64,000 nt of DNA from Ignavibacteriota bacterium (GTDB taxonomy: Bacteria; Bacteroidota; Ignavibacteria; UBA10030; SZUA-254). Made by a program: the position numbers and the translations under genes. The stretch spans positions 1 to 64,000 of the forward strand of contig JACREZ010000034.1 in assembly GCA_016212665.1 (NCBI GenBank). The letters are read 5' to 3'. The notes below the pieces were generated by a model. It worked only from the letters and a program-made list of their open reading frames with translations, made no database searches and was not told the DNA's origin. Positions 26,563 to 36,040 of the stretch are shown here, one piece after another; the stretch's first letter is position 1, and every line of letters starts with the position of its first letter.

Positions 26563-28637
26563 GTACAAATACATCTCGAAGAAATTTCCTCAAAGCAATT
26601 TCCACCGTTAGCGGTGGACTTGTCCTTGGCATTGATTTCGGAAGCGGTTTGATTTCGACCGCCTGTGCAAGTCAATCCAATACAACATTTCAACCAAGCG
26701 CATGGCTGAGGATTGATTCGGATGGAACATTCACCATCACCGTGGCAAAATCAGAAATGGGACAGGGAATCCGCACCGCTCTTCCGATGTTAATCGCTGA
26801 AGAATTGGAAGCGGACTGGACAAAAATTCGCATCGAACCTGCGCTTGCGCATCCCGATAAATACGGAAGTCAAAGCACTGGAGGAAGCACAAGCGTACGT
26901 ACGTTGTACTCAACGCTGAGAAAAGCCGGGGCATCTGCGAAGGAAATGTTTGTTTCCGCCGCGGCAAAACAATGGAATGTGAGCGAATCGGATTGTCGTG
27001 CAGAGAACGGCACGGTTGTTCTTACATCAAACGGAAAGAAATTATCCTACGGCGAGTTGGCTTCGTCTGCCGCATCGCTTCCCGTTCCTGACAAACCGAC
27101 TTTGAAAGATTCAAAAGACTTTAAATTTCTTGGCAGGAAAATGCCGCGGCTCGATACGCCTTCCAAAGTTGACGGCTCGGCAATATTCGGGATGGATATT
27201 CAGATTCCGAACATGGTCTATGCGGTAATTGTTCGTCCGCATGTGTTTGGCGCGAAAGTGAAATCGTTCGATGCGACAAAAGCGAAAGCAATCGCCGGAG
27301 TACTTGATGTTGTTCAGACCGATGACCTTCTTGCCGTACTCGCTAACTCAACGTGGTCGGCAATTCAGGGACGCGATGCGCTCTCTGTTTCGTGGGATGA
27401 AGGTGACTACGCAAACGAATCAAGCGAAACAATGTGGAAGATGTTTGAAGCCGCCGCGGGAAAAGAAGGAGACATCGAACGAAACGATGGCGATGCGAAG
27501 AGTGCGTACGAACTTGCGGCGAAGAAAGTCGAAGCGATGTATTACGCTCCGTTTGCCGCGCATGTAACGATGGAGCCGATGAACTGTACCGTTCATTTGC
27601 AGGAGAACTCATGTGAAATCTGGGCGCCGTCGCAAACGCCGCAGGATGCGTTGAGCGAGGCGGCTGATATTCTTGGAATGTCAACGGACGATATTAAATT
27701 CAACATCACATTGCTGGGCGGCGGTTTTGGCCGTCGGCTTGAAACGGATTACGTGGTTGAGGCAGTGAAACTCGCGAAGGCACTCAAGGAGCCGGTGAAA
27801 GTTGTGTGGACGCGTGAGGATGACATGCAACATGATTTCTATCGTCCGGCACAATACAATATCATGCGCGGCGGATTGGATGCGGATGGTTCTCCCACTA
27901 CGTGGCTTCACAGTATTATCGGACATGAAGGAAAAGGATTACTAACTCATGCGTGCAACCCGCCGTACGATTTTCCCAATCTCCGGATTGACGCGCAAGC
28001 ACATTACATCGGTGTTCCGTCGGGAGCGTGGCGCTCTGTCGGCGCATCGCAAAACGGATTTATCATCGAATGTTTTGTGGATGAACTTGCATACGCGGCA
28101 GGAAAAGACCCGGTTGAATTTCGGAAGAATCTTCTTTCAAAATCTCCACGACTGAAAAAAGCGTTGGAACTTGTTGCGGAAAAATCCGGGTGGGGAACTC
28201 CGATGCCGAAAGGAAAAGGACGCGGCGTTGCATGTGTATCAAGTTTCGGAAGTCATGTAGCGCAGGTTGCGGAAGTTTCTGTTGCAGATGACGGAAGCGT
28301 ACGTGTTGAGCGTATGGTGTGTGCTGTTGAGTGTGGTCCGGTTGTGAATCCCGATGGCATTGAAGCACAAATGGAGAGCGCAGTTGCGTTCGGATTATCC
28401 GCGACGCTAAAAGATGAAATCACCATCGAGCGCGGTGGAGTCAAGCAAAGCAACTTCGATGATTACCGGATGCTCATGATTGATGAGATGCCGAAAGTCG
28501 AAACGTACTTCGTGAAGAGCGATGAAGCAATCGGCGGCATCGGTGAACCGGGAGTTCCTCCTGTTGCGCCGGCAGTTTGCAACGCGATATTTGCGGCGAC
28601 AGGGAAACGGGTGAGAAGATTACCTGTGAAAAATTAA
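26559..28637 (+). CDS. molybdopterin-binding subunit of a molybdenum hydroxylase (IorB-like)
   Basis: The 692-residue catalytic subunit would oxidise an aldehyde or N-heterocycle using molybdopterin cytosine dinucleotide. A Tat signal is present ([19 protein letters not shown]), so the mature enzyme is probably periplasmic. The aldehyde-oxidase N-terminal domain ([22 protein letters not shown], about 195-215) is followed by the Mo-binding region with [17 protein letters not shown] and the C-terminal [20 protein letters not shown], whose Glu is the likely catalytic base. The start at 26559 (ATGA overlap) is chosen over 26499 because the Tat signal begins there. The substrate cannot be told from sequence. 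Confidence 0.9.
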   Translation: MSTNTSRRNFLKAISTVSGGLVLGIDFGSGLISTACASQSNTTFQPSAWLRIDSDGTFTITVAKSEMGQGIRTALPMLIAEELEADWTKIRIEPALAHPDKYGSQSTGGSTSVRTLYSTLRKAGASAKEMFVSAAAKQWNVSESDCRAENGTVVLTSNGKKLSYGELASSAASLPVPDKPTLKDSKDFKFLGRKMPRLDTPSKVDGSAIFGMDIQIPNMVYAVIVRPHVFGAKVKSFDATKAKAIAGVLDVVQTDDLLAVLANSTWSAIQGRDALSVSWDEGDYANESSETMWKMFEAAAGKEGDIERNDGDAKSAYELAAKKVEAMYYAPFAAHVTMEPMNCTVHLQENSCEIWAPSQTPQDALSEAADILGMSTDDIKFNITLLGGGFGRRLETDYVVEAVKLAKALKEPVKVVWTREDDMQHDFYRPAQYNIMRGGLDADGSPTTWLHSIIGHEGKGLLTHACNPPYDFPNLRIDAQAHYIGVPSGAWRSVGASQNGFIIECFVDELAYAAGKDPVEFRKNLLSKSPRLKKALELVAEKSGWGTPMPKGKGRGVACVSSFGSHVAQVAEVSVADDGSVRVERMVCAVECGPVVNPDGIEAQMESAVAFGLSATLKDEITIERGGVKQSNFDDYRMLMIDEMPKVETYFVKSDEAIGGIGEPGVPPVAPAVCNAIFAATGKRVRRLPVKN

Positions 28638-28718
28638 CCACGGATTACACGGATGAAACGGATTTATCACAGATAATAATCAGTGATAATCATTGGTTTT
28701 TTCTGTGTAAGTTAGTGG
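28638..28718. other. convergent spacer with word repeats
   Basis: The region begins TTAACCACGGATTACACGGATG and ends GTTAGTGGTTATTC, giving a loose TAACCAC/GTGGTTA inverted pair around repeated GATAATAATCAGTGATAAT words. No poly-T hairpin was seen, so termination between these convergent genes is unclear. Confidence 0.4.
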
Positions 28719-29201
28719 TTATTCCTCAGCGCGCATTTCTAACAAAACGATATGATACGCGCGGTAAACATCCAACGCCGCGTACAAGATTCCGATAAAC
28801 ACGACAATCATTCCAAGAATAAATAAGAAGAGGGGAACGAGACGGAAAACCTCGGCTTCGATAACCATGCTCAGTCCGATTGCAACAGAGGAAAGGACGA
28901 ACAGACCGATTGAAGTTTGGAGCGAGAGAATTGCATTGCGAACGATTTTGCTTCGAGCAAACAGTTCTTCGCTCTGTTGGCGGATGCTCATGAACCGGGA
29001 GTTTTCCATATAACTCAATTCCGTCTTTTCAAGAAGTCGCTGGGTGAATCTTCGTTTCTCATCGTTCAGTTGTCTGATGCGGCTGATGATAAGCGAGTAA
29101 CGATTGTTCAATCCTAACAAAAGCAACCCGACAGCGGAAATTCCGAGTGCGGGCGCGAGGATTGCCTGAATGGCTTGGATGGCAGTGATTGTTGTTTCCA
29201 T
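28719..29201 (-). CDS. DUF2721-family membrane protein
   Basis: The 160-residue protein matches the DUF2721 pattern: an N-terminal hydrophobic segment (ILAPALGISAVGLLLLGL), then NRYSLIISRIRQLNDEKR, a helical soluble region, and two C-terminal membrane segments (FVLSSVAIGLSMVI and LFLFILGMIVVFIGILY). The role is unknown for the family. It is encoded in tandem with the SPFH gene, 50 bp downstream of it, and may share its transcript. Confidence 0.8.
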   Translation of the reverse strand: METTITAIQAIQAILAPALGISAVGLLLLGLNNRYSLIISRIRQLNDEKRRFTQRLLEKTELSYMENSRFMSIRQQSEELFARSKIVRNAILSLQTSIGLFVLSSVAIGLSMVIEAEVFRLVPLFLFILGMIVVFIGILYAALDVYRAYHIVLLEMRAEE

Positions 29202-29251
29202 GATAATTCAATTGACGATTGAGTCATTGTTTTCAATCGGAAATGATTCAA

Positions 29252-30139
29252 TTACTTTGTGTCGAGAATAAGCGGCAACCCATCTTTCCCCGCTCCGATG
29301 ACAACCACTTTTGCGTTCGGCGACATTGCAAGTTTTTCTGTTGCCTCGATTCCCTTCCATCGTAGTAATTGGTCGCTGATTCCTTGCACAACGATTTTCT
29401 GGAAGTCTGAAATACCCTGCGCTTCGATGCGTTTGCGGTCGGCTTCCTGTTTTTCTTTCATCAAAATAAATTCCATGCGCTGACTTTCCTGTTCTGCCTG
29501 TAATTTTGATTCGATGGATTGTGAAAGTCCGGGAGGTAATCCGACTTTTCTCAGCGGAACGGATTCAACGGTGATGCCACGCGGTTCTACACTCATTGCA
29601 ATCTCTTTTAGAATAAGTTGAGAAAGGTGTTCGCGTTCTGAAGTGTACAATGCTTTTGCTTCATACCCGGCAGTGACGCCGCGGGTCACAGAACGAAACT
29701 GCGGTTCAAGAAGCACGGCTTCGTAATCTGTACCAACGGTTCGATACACGTGCGCGGCTTTCTCAGGATTTAAATGATACAGCACGCTCACTTCAAGTTG
29801 TACCGTTAATCCCTCTTTCGATGGAACTTCCATTGACTCTTTCAGTTCCTGAGTTTGAATAGACATCTTGATGACGTTAGCCAACGGATTGATGATGTTG
29901 ATTCCTGACTTCAGTGTGTTTTCTGAAACAACGCCGAAGAGATTGACAACGCCGACGTGCCCGGCAGGAACGACAGTAAAGAGTTGTGTCAGTGAAACAA
30001 CTGTGAACAGTGCGGAGACAAATCCGGAAATTAACATCGGAACACGGTACGAGGGATTGTGTTGTTGAACTTTTTTCCGGGAAGCGCTCCAAAGAAAAAA
30101 TGCAACGAGAGTGATGATGAGACTTAAAATAAACAACAT
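29252..30139 (-). CDS. prohibitin/SPFH-domain membrane protein
   Basis: The 295-residue protein has two N-terminal hydrophobic segments (about 1-18 and 33-52) and an SPFH/Band-7 domain starting VVPAGHVGVVNLFGVV (about 60-230). It includes the typical TQELKESMEVPSKEGLTVQLEVSVLYHL and a C-terminal helical part (QAEQESQRMEFILMKEKQEADRKRIEAQG). Such proteins form large membrane-bound rings and often control proteases. The start at 30139 is chosen because the N-terminal membrane anchor begins there; the frame runs to 30196 without support. The gene is divergent from the M14 peptidase gene. Confidence 0.88.
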   Translation of the reverse strand: MLFILSLIITLVAFFLWSASRKKVQQHNPSYRVPMLISGFVSALFTVVSLTQLFTVVPAGHVGVVNLFGVVSENTLKSGINIINPLANVIKMSIQTQELKESMEVPSKEGLTVQLEVSVLYHLNPEKAAHVYRTVGTDYEAVLLEPQFRSVTRGVTAGYEAKALYTSEREHLSQLILKEIAMSVEPRGITVESVPLRKVGLPPGLSQSIESKLQAEQESQRMEFILMKEKQEADRKRIEAQGISDFQKIVVQGISDQLLRWKGIEATEKLAMSPNAKVVVIGAGKDGLPLILDTK

Positions 30140-30273
30140 GGTGGTTCTCCAATTAATGGTTGAGGAATGGTACAATATACAAAATAGCAAGCACATGACT
30201 GAGACTTGGAGAAAGTCCCATACCGTGTTATATTCAATGCGTTTTCTATTAATATTAACTATCGGAACTTCTC

Positions 30274-33066
30274 ATGCGTCCTCACGCTCAACATCTTCGT
30301 TTTCTGTTCGCCTTCTTTTTCTGTTTGATGATTTCATCGAACATTCTCATCGCCCAGGAACATCCCTTACCGTTTTTCCCGAAAACCGCGTACAGCGAGA
30401 AAATAACTTCGCCGGATGAGTTTCTCGGCTTCATGCTTGGCAAGCGACCGGCGCGATACGATGAAGCAGTTCGATATATCCAACTCGTTGTGAGCCAATC
30501 GCCGCGCGTAACAATGTTCGAGATGGGAACAACATACGAGCAACGGAATCAATATTATTGTGTCATCACATCGGAAGAAAATCAAAAAAGAATACAAGAG
30601 ATTCAACAAAACAATTTGAAGTTGGCTGACCCGCGCACCACAAGCGCTGATGAAGCGAAGCGAATCATCGAATCGAATCCTTCGGTGGTGTGGATCGGCT
30701 ACGGAATTCATGGAGACGAACTTTCGAGTGTGGACGCGGCGATGCAAATCGTCTATCATCTCGCGGCGGGAATGGATGAATCGGTGACGAAAGTGTTGAA
30801 CGAACTTGTTATTTGTCTCGACCCGATGGAAAACCCCGACGGGCGTGAGCGTTGGCTTGCACAGATGCAACAATGGGCAGGCGCGATTGAAAACTCAGAC
30901 GCACAAAGCATGGCACATAGCGGCACATGGCCCTGGGGTCGCGGTAATCATTATTTGTTTGATTTAAACCGCGATTGGTTTATGATGGTCAATGTGGAAA
31001 ACCAAAACCGAATCCGTACGCTCTTCAAATGGTTTCCGCAAGTGTTGATTGATTCGCACGAGATGGGTTCGTTCGACACGTATTTATTTTCACCGCCTCG
31101 CGAACCGCTCAACCCGAATGTTCCTGCTCATGTGAAACGATGGTGGAAAACGTTTGCATTAGACCAAGGAAAAGCATTCGACAAATATGGATGGAGTTAT
31201 TACTCGCGTGAGTGGAATGACGAATGGTATCCGGGCTATGGCAGTTCGTACGGATTGTATCTCGATGCGGTGGGAATTTTGTATGAACAAGCTGGAACCG
31301 ACGGTTCGAGCATCAAGCGTCCGGACGGGACAACGCTGACCTATCGCGAAGCGGTACATCATCACGTCGTCAGTTCGTTTGCCAACTTCACCACGACCGC
31401 GAACAACCGGAAGGAACTCTTAAGCGATTATTACACTGCGCGGAAAAAAGGTGTTGAAATCAAAAAAGGAGAAGCGACAACGTACTATCTGCTTTCAGGC
31501 AACAATCCGACAAGAACGGACAAACTTGTCGAACGACTTCTGACACAAAAAATTGAAGTGAAACGTGCGGAAAAGGAATTTCGTGTTTCCGACGCGAAGG
31601 ATTACTGGCAAACCAAACCAGCCGCGAAAACTTTTCCCGAAGGAACATACATCGTTTCGCTCGACCAGCCGAACGGACGGTTGGCAAAAGCCATTCTTGA
31701 ATTTGACCCGCGCTTCTCGAACGAAGTGTTGAGAGACGAACGTAGAGCTTTGGAGAAGGAAAAAGATTCGAAGATGTATGATGTCTCGGCGTGGTCGCTT
31801 CCCATCGCGTACGGAGTTGAAGCCTACTCATCAACAGAGAAAGCGAGCGTTGCATCTTCGATGGTGACAGCAATTTCCAAACCGGAAGGAAGTGTTCACA
31901 ATGCCAAACCCGCGTACGGTTTTTTGTTTGAATATGCAGATGACCGCGCAGTTATTGCATTGGCGAAGTTGTTGGAGAAAAGTTTCAAAGCGCGCTCTGC
32001 CCGCTACGAATTTTCCGTTGAAGGAAAAACCTATCCGCCTTCAACCGTTCTTCTTCGCGTGAACGAAAATCCGACATCGCTCAGCGAAGAGCTTCAAACG
32101 ATTGCAAAAGAATTTGGTGTGAATATCATCGGAGTGAACACGGCGCTCAGCACTAGCGGTCCCGATTTGGGCGGCAACGATTTTATTCCGCTTCAACAGC
32201 CGCGCGTCGCACTCATTGCCGGACCGGAAGTCAGTTCCAACAACTTCGGCGCGCTCTGGCATCTGCTCGATGAACAATTGAGGTTGAGAATTTCAGTCAT
32301 CAACACAGCACAACTCAACTGGGCTGATTTGAAAAAGTACAACGTTGCAATTCTTCCTTCGGGCGATGGTGGTGGGTTGAGCAGAGTTCTCGGCAAAGGC
32401 GCGCTCGGAACGCTTCGTCAATGGGTGGAAGCGGGCGGAACATTGATTGGTATGAGCGGTTCCGCATCATTCCTTGCCGATTCGGCAAACGGAATGAGCA
32501 GTGTGCGAACGCGTCAGCAAGCGTTGAAAGAACTCGACCTCTACGCAAAAGCATTGGACATGGAACAAAAAGCCCTCTCGCCGGTGATTGATAGTCTCAA
32601 CATCTGGGAAGGAAGAACGCAAGTGAAAGATACATCGAAAGCTCCGCCATTGCCGGGCGAAAAAGAATTGGCAATGCTCGAAGAACAGGGACGTTTGTTC
32701 ATGCCGCGCGGCGCAATCCTGCGTGTTGATTTGGACAAGGAACATTGGCTTTCGTATGGTGTCGGCGATAGAGTTCCCTCGTTGGTATTTAACTCGCTCG
32801 CGTTACTCTCGAAAGACCCCGTAGAAACTCCTGCGCGATATTCTTCGTACGAAAATATCCGGCTCTCCGGACTCGCATGGCCCGAAGCGCGAACGCGCTG
32901 GGCGAAAACCGCGTATGCAACCCGTGAAGGAAAAGGGAAAGGACAAATCATTCTCTTTGCCACAGAACCAAACTTCCGCGGCTGTTTCCATGGAACCGAG
33001 CGGATGTTTCTGAACGCGATTCTCCTTGGACCGGGACACGGGGCAGACCATCCTGTGGACTGGTAA
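30274..33066 (+). CDS. secreted M14-family zinc carboxypeptidase
   Basis: The 930-residue exported metallopeptidase has a signal peptide 1-27 (ISSNILIAQ). Its M14 catalytic domain (about 45-370) has zinc ligands His146 and Glu149 in 'GIHGDELSS', the NPDGRERW substrate-binding motif, the third ligand His262 in LIDSHEMGS, and a late Glu in ILYEQAGTDG that fits the catalytic residue. The C-terminal ~500 residues include a glutamine-amidotransferase-like fold (VALIAGPEV...LRISVINTAQL...NVAILPSGDGGG), as in other large M14 proteins of Bacteroidota. It probably degrades peptides in the periplasm or outside the cell. Ribosome binding context GGAACTTCTCATG. Confidence 0.9.
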   Translation: MRPHAQHLRFLFAFFFCLMISSNILIAQEHPLPFFPKTAYSEKITSPDEFLGFMLGKRPARYDEAVRYIQLVVSQSPRVTMFEMGTTYEQRNQYYCVITSEENQKRIQEIQQNNLKLADPRTTSADEAKRIIESNPSVVWIGYGIHGDELSSVDAAMQIVYHLAAGMDESVTKVLNELVICLDPMENPDGRERWLAQMQQWAGAIENSDAQSMAHSGTWPWGRGNHYLFDLNRDWFMMVNVENQNRIRTLFKWFPQVLIDSHEMGSFDTYLFSPPREPLNPNVPAHVKRWWKTFALDQGKAFDKYGWSYYSREWNDEWYPGYGSSYGLYLDAVGILYEQAGTDGSSIKRPDGTTLTYREAVHHHVVSSFANFTTTANNRKELLSDYYTARKKGVEIKKGEATTYYLLSGNNPTRTDKLVERLLTQKIEVKRAEKEFRVSDAKDYWQTKPAAKTFPEGTYIVSLDQPNGRLAKAILEFDPRFSNEVLRDERRALEKEKDSKMYDVSAWSLPIAYGVEAYSSTEKASVASSMVTAISKPEGSVHNAKPAYGFLFEYADDRAVIALAKLLEKSFKARSARYEFSVEGKTYPPSTVLLRVNENPTSLSEELQTIAKEFGVNIIGVNTALSTSGPDLGGNDFIPLQQPRVALIAGPEVSSNNFGALWHLLDEQLRLRISVINTAQLNWADLKKYNVAILPSGDGGGLSRVLGKGALGTLRQWVEAGGTLIGMSGSASFLADSANGMSSVRTRQQALKELDLYAKALDMEQKALSPVIDSLNIWEGRTQVKDTSKAPPLPGEKELAMLEEQGRLFMPRGAILRVDLDKEHWLSYGVGDRVPSLVFNSLALLSKDPVETPARYSSYENIRLSGLAWPEARTRWAKTAYATREGKGKGQIILFATEPNFRGCFHGTERMFLNAILLGPGHGADHPVDW

Positions 33067-33102
33067 ACTTCAATTCAAAATGAAAAATTAAAAAGTAAAA
33101 AA

Positions 33103-33235
33103 GTAGTTGAGTACAAAGAACCAAGTACCAAGAACCAAGTACCAAGAACAGATAACTAATAAGATTAGAACTCACTCACTACTAACTACTCACCACTCAC
33201 AAATCACAAATGACAATTGACCAATGACAAATGAC
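33103..33235. repeat. word-repeat spacer running into a start codon
   Basis: The spacer consists of tandem short words: AAGTACCAAGAACC repeats at 33105-33150, ACTCACTCACTACTAACT and CACCACTCACAAATCAC to 33205, then ACAATTGACCAATGACAAATGACAAG. The last word supplies the start codon and first codons (MTNDKN) of the methyltransferase gene. Similar words occur in signal-peptide regions at 44622-44770 and 54000-54090. Confidence 0.7.
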
Positions 33236-34042
33236 AAGAACGATTATCTTCTCGGCGTAAGCGAAACCGAACTTGAGAGACTTCGATTTCAACATAGCGT
33301 CTGGAAAAAAGTAACGGATGATTTCTTCACACGGCTCAAAGTTGGGAATGGCTGGAAGTGTCTGGATGTCGGTGCGGGACCGGGATTTGTGGCGATGGAT
33401 TTGCGCGAGCGTGTCGGTGAAACAGGAGAAGTGTCGGTTCTGGAACCATCAAAATATTATTTGGATTGGTTCCGGAACGATTCAGCGAAGAGCGGATGGT
33501 CAAACATCAAGTTTATTGAAGGAACCGCGGAACATTCTCAACTTCCTTCTTCTTATTTCGATTTTATCTTTGCGCGATGGGTGATTGGCTTTGTCCCTGA
33601 TGCGGAAAAATTTTTACTGAATTTACTTCGCTCACTCAAACCCGGCGGAATCATCGCCTTACAGGATTATCAGTACGAGGGATTGTCTCTCTATCCGAAT
33701 TCCGGTGCGTTTCAACATGCGGCGGATGCTGTACGCGGATATTGGCGTGCCGGCGGCGGTGACCCGTATGTTGCATCCCGCATTCCTATAATTTTTCGTC
33801 AACAGAACATCAACCTTATTGAATACAAACCCAATTGTCTTGCCGGCGGACCGGAAAGCAATGTGATGGAATGGGCGCACAGATTTTTCTCAACTCATTT
33901 TCAGGCGATGGTTGATAAAGGTGTGATTACCCAAACTGAAGGTGATGCAATGCTGGCAGATTGGCTCGCTCACCGGGAAAATCCGGACACAATGTTTTTC
34001 TCTCCACTTGTTGTTGATATTGCCGGAGTGAAACCGAAATGA
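33224..34042 (+). CDS. class I SAM-dependent methyltransferase
   Basis: The 272-residue cytoplasmic enzyme has SAM-binding motif I LDVGAGPGFVAMDL (about 45-58), motif II-like VSVLEPSKYYLDWF, motif III FDFIFARWVIGFV and LLRSLKPGGIIALQDY. No substrate-specific domain is recognised, so the target (small molecule, lipid or protein) is unknown. The gene overlaps the M61 peptidase gene by 4 bp (ATGA), suggesting an operon. The first six codons derive from a word repeat, so the true start may be less certain; no strong ribosome binding site is visible. Confidence 0.86.
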   Translation: MTNDKNDYLLGVSETELERLRFQHSVWKKVTDDFFTRLKVGNGWKCLDVGAGPGFVAMDLRERVGETGEVSVLEPSKYYLDWFRNDSAKSGWSNIKFIEGTAEHSQLPSSYFDFIFARWVIGFVPDAEKFLLNLLRSLKPGGIIALQDYQYEGLSLYPNSGAFQHAADAVRGYWRAGGGDPYVASRIPIIFRQQNINLIEYKPNCLAGGPESNVMEWAHRFFSTHFQAMVDKGVITQTEGDAMLADWLAHRENPDTMFFSPLVVDIAGVKPK

Positions 34043-35898
34043 AATCTTTCGTTAGTCTCAGGTGGACTCCACCTGCGGGTGGAGTCCACCTTCTCCGAAG
34101 TGTCATTACTCTTTTATTATTCTGTTCACTCATGACCGAAGCCAAACCAACCGAAGTTCACTACACGCTTGGCATGTCCAAGCCGCACACGCATTTCTTT
34201 GAAGTCGAAGTTACGCTCAATAATCTTTCCCTGAGCGATTCACATCTCGATTTCGTTCTTCCCGTCTGGAGACCGGGACGGTACATGGTTCTTGATTTCG
34301 CAGGCGGCGTTCAGGAATTTTCTGCCATCGGCGAGAATAACACGGCGCTTACATGGAAGAAGACCGATAAAACAACGTGGCGCGTAGAAACAAAAGGAAA
34401 CAATCGCGTAACCATTCGTTACAAAGTTTTCGCAAACGAATTCAACCAACGGACACGCGGGCTCAATGACGAACATGGTTTTGTTGACGGAACCGCCGTC
34501 TTCATGTATGTGGAAAAATTTCGTGCGCTCCCCGTTCGGTTGAACGTCATTCCGTTTGCAAACTGGCATGTTATTACTGGACTTGAGTCCGCTGAAGGAA
34601 CAACAAATGAATTCACTGCGCCAAACTACGATGTGTTTGTTGATTGTCCTCTTGAAATAGGAACGCAAAAAGATTTTCCGTTCGAAGTAGAAGGAGTTCC
34701 GCACGTGCTGAGCATTGCAGGCGAAGGGAACTGGAACGCCGACACGCTCATCAAGGACATCACGAAGATTGTGCAAACCACGAAAGCGCTGTGGGGAGAA
34801 TTTCCGTACAAACGGTATGTGTTTCTCGTTCACTGCTCGCCGACTTCGGGCGGTGGAACAGAGCATCTCAATTCGGTCATTATGGGGACGCGCCCGTTCA
34901 TCTTCAACAATCCCGAAACGTATCGCGGGTTTCTCGGCTTGGTGGCGCACGAATATTTCCACACGTGGAACGTGAAGCAACTCCGCCCGAACGGAATGCA
35001 CCCGTATGATTACCTGAAAGAAAACTACACAGACGAACTCTGGATTTCGGAAGGAACAACTTCATACTATGATAATTTGATGCTTGTGCGGGCGGGCTAT
35101 CAAACCACCCAAAAATATTTAGACGACCTTGCGAACGGAATTCAATCCGACCGACAGCGACCGGGAAACAACGTGCAATCTATTGTCGAGTCGAGTTTTG
35201 ATTCGTGGATAAAATTCTGGCGCGGCACTCAACAGTCATTCAACACGGAAACAGATTACTACGGCAAAGGTTCGCTCGTCAGTTTGCTTCTTGATTTGGA
35301 ACTTCGTCAGCGTACATCAAACAACACTTCGCTTGACGATGTGCTGAGGACAATGTACAAACGATTTCCTCTCTCCGGCAATGGTTACACCGTGAAAGAT
35401 TTTCAAACAACAGCAGAAGAATTATCAAACAGCAACTTGAAAGAATTTTTCACTGACTATGTTTTCGGGACAAAACCGCTTCCGTGGGAACAAACTCTTG
35501 CGTACGCCGGACTTGAACTGAAACTGAAAGACACCGTTGCCAAACCGTGGATTGGTTTTTCTCTTTCCGAATCAAACGGAAGAACAACCGTTTCTCAAAT
35601 CTCCGCCGGTTCACCCGCGTACAACGCGGGCGTTGATGTCGGAGACGAACTTGTTGCCATGAATGGATTCCGCATCCGTCCCGCCGACCTTTCGGAGCGA
35701 GTGAAAGATTTTGCAATGGGTGAGAGTGTCACGCTTACCATCATGCGTGGCGATAAATTGAGAACAATTGAAGTGAAGGTAGAAGCGGGACCGTTGTTGA
35801 GTTACCGGTTACAGAAAGTGAAAGAGGCGACGGAGTTGCAGAAGGAGATTTTTGAGAAGTGGCTTGCAACTTCATGGGATGAATCCTCGAAAAAATAG
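34039..35898 (+). CDS. M61-family (glycyl aminopeptidase-like) metallopeptidase with PDZ domain
   Basis: The 619-residue exported peptidase has an N-terminal beta domain (HYTLGMSKPHTHFFEVEVTL, about 36-200), then the catalytic zinc motif HEYFH (His304, Glu305, His308) in 'LVAHEYFHTWNVKQLRP', with Glu338 in WISEGTTSYY as likely third ligand. A C-terminal PDZ domain (about 485-585; VSQISAGSPAYNAGVDVGDEL) follows. The signal peptide (VITLLLFCSLMTEA) is preceded by residues RWTPPAGGVHL encoded by a perfect 14-bp-arm palindrome (34060-34091), which looks inserted. The start overlaps the methyltransferase stop. Confidence 0.9.
   Translation: MKSFVSLRWTPPAGGVHLLRSVITLLLFCSLMTEAKPTEVHYTLGMSKPHTHFFEVEVTLNNLSLSDSHLDFVLPVWRPGRYMVLDFAGGVQEFSAIGENNTALTWKKTDKTTWRVETKGNNRVTIRYKVFANEFNQRTRGLNDEHGFVDGTAVFMYVEKFRALPVRLNVIPFANWHVITGLESAEGTTNEFTAPNYDVFVDCPLEIGTQKDFPFEVEGVPHVLSIAGEGNWNADTLIKDITKIVQTTKALWGEFPYKRYVFLVHCSPTSGGGTEHLNSVIMGTRPFIFNNPETYRGFLGLVAHEYFHTWNVKQLRPNGMHPYDYLKENYTDELWISEGTTSYYDNLMLVRAGYQTTQKYLDDLANGIQSDRQRPGNNVQSIVESSFDSWIKFWRGTQQSFNTETDYYGKGSLVSLLLDLELRQRTSNNTSLDDVLRTMYKRFPLSGNGYTVKDFQTTAEELSNSNLKEFFTDYVFGTKPLPWEQTLAYAGLELKLKDTVAKPWIGFSLSESNGRTTVSQISAGSPAYNAGVDVGDELVAMNGFRIRPADLSERVKDFAMGESVTLTIMRGDKLRTIEVKVEAGPLLSYRLQKVKEATELQKEIFEKWLATSWDESSKK
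34060..34091. repeat. GTGGACTCCAC palindrome inside a signal-peptide region
   Basis: Perfect arms AGGTGGACTCCACC and GGTGGAGTCCACCT are separated by TGCG. It is translated as about 11 residues near the N-terminus of the M61 peptidase. The core matches the intergenic inverted repeat at 25938-26014. Confidence 0.88.
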
Positions 35899-36040
35899 CA
35901 CGAATTGAATTCATCGACTTTACCGAACGGCGAACTGTTATTGTCAATCCAAACTCGGTTTGCTATATTATCGCTCCAATTTTGAAACTCCTTTTGCAGT
36001 CAAATAGTATCCATTCAGAACTGAATTCCCCTCTCTTCCA

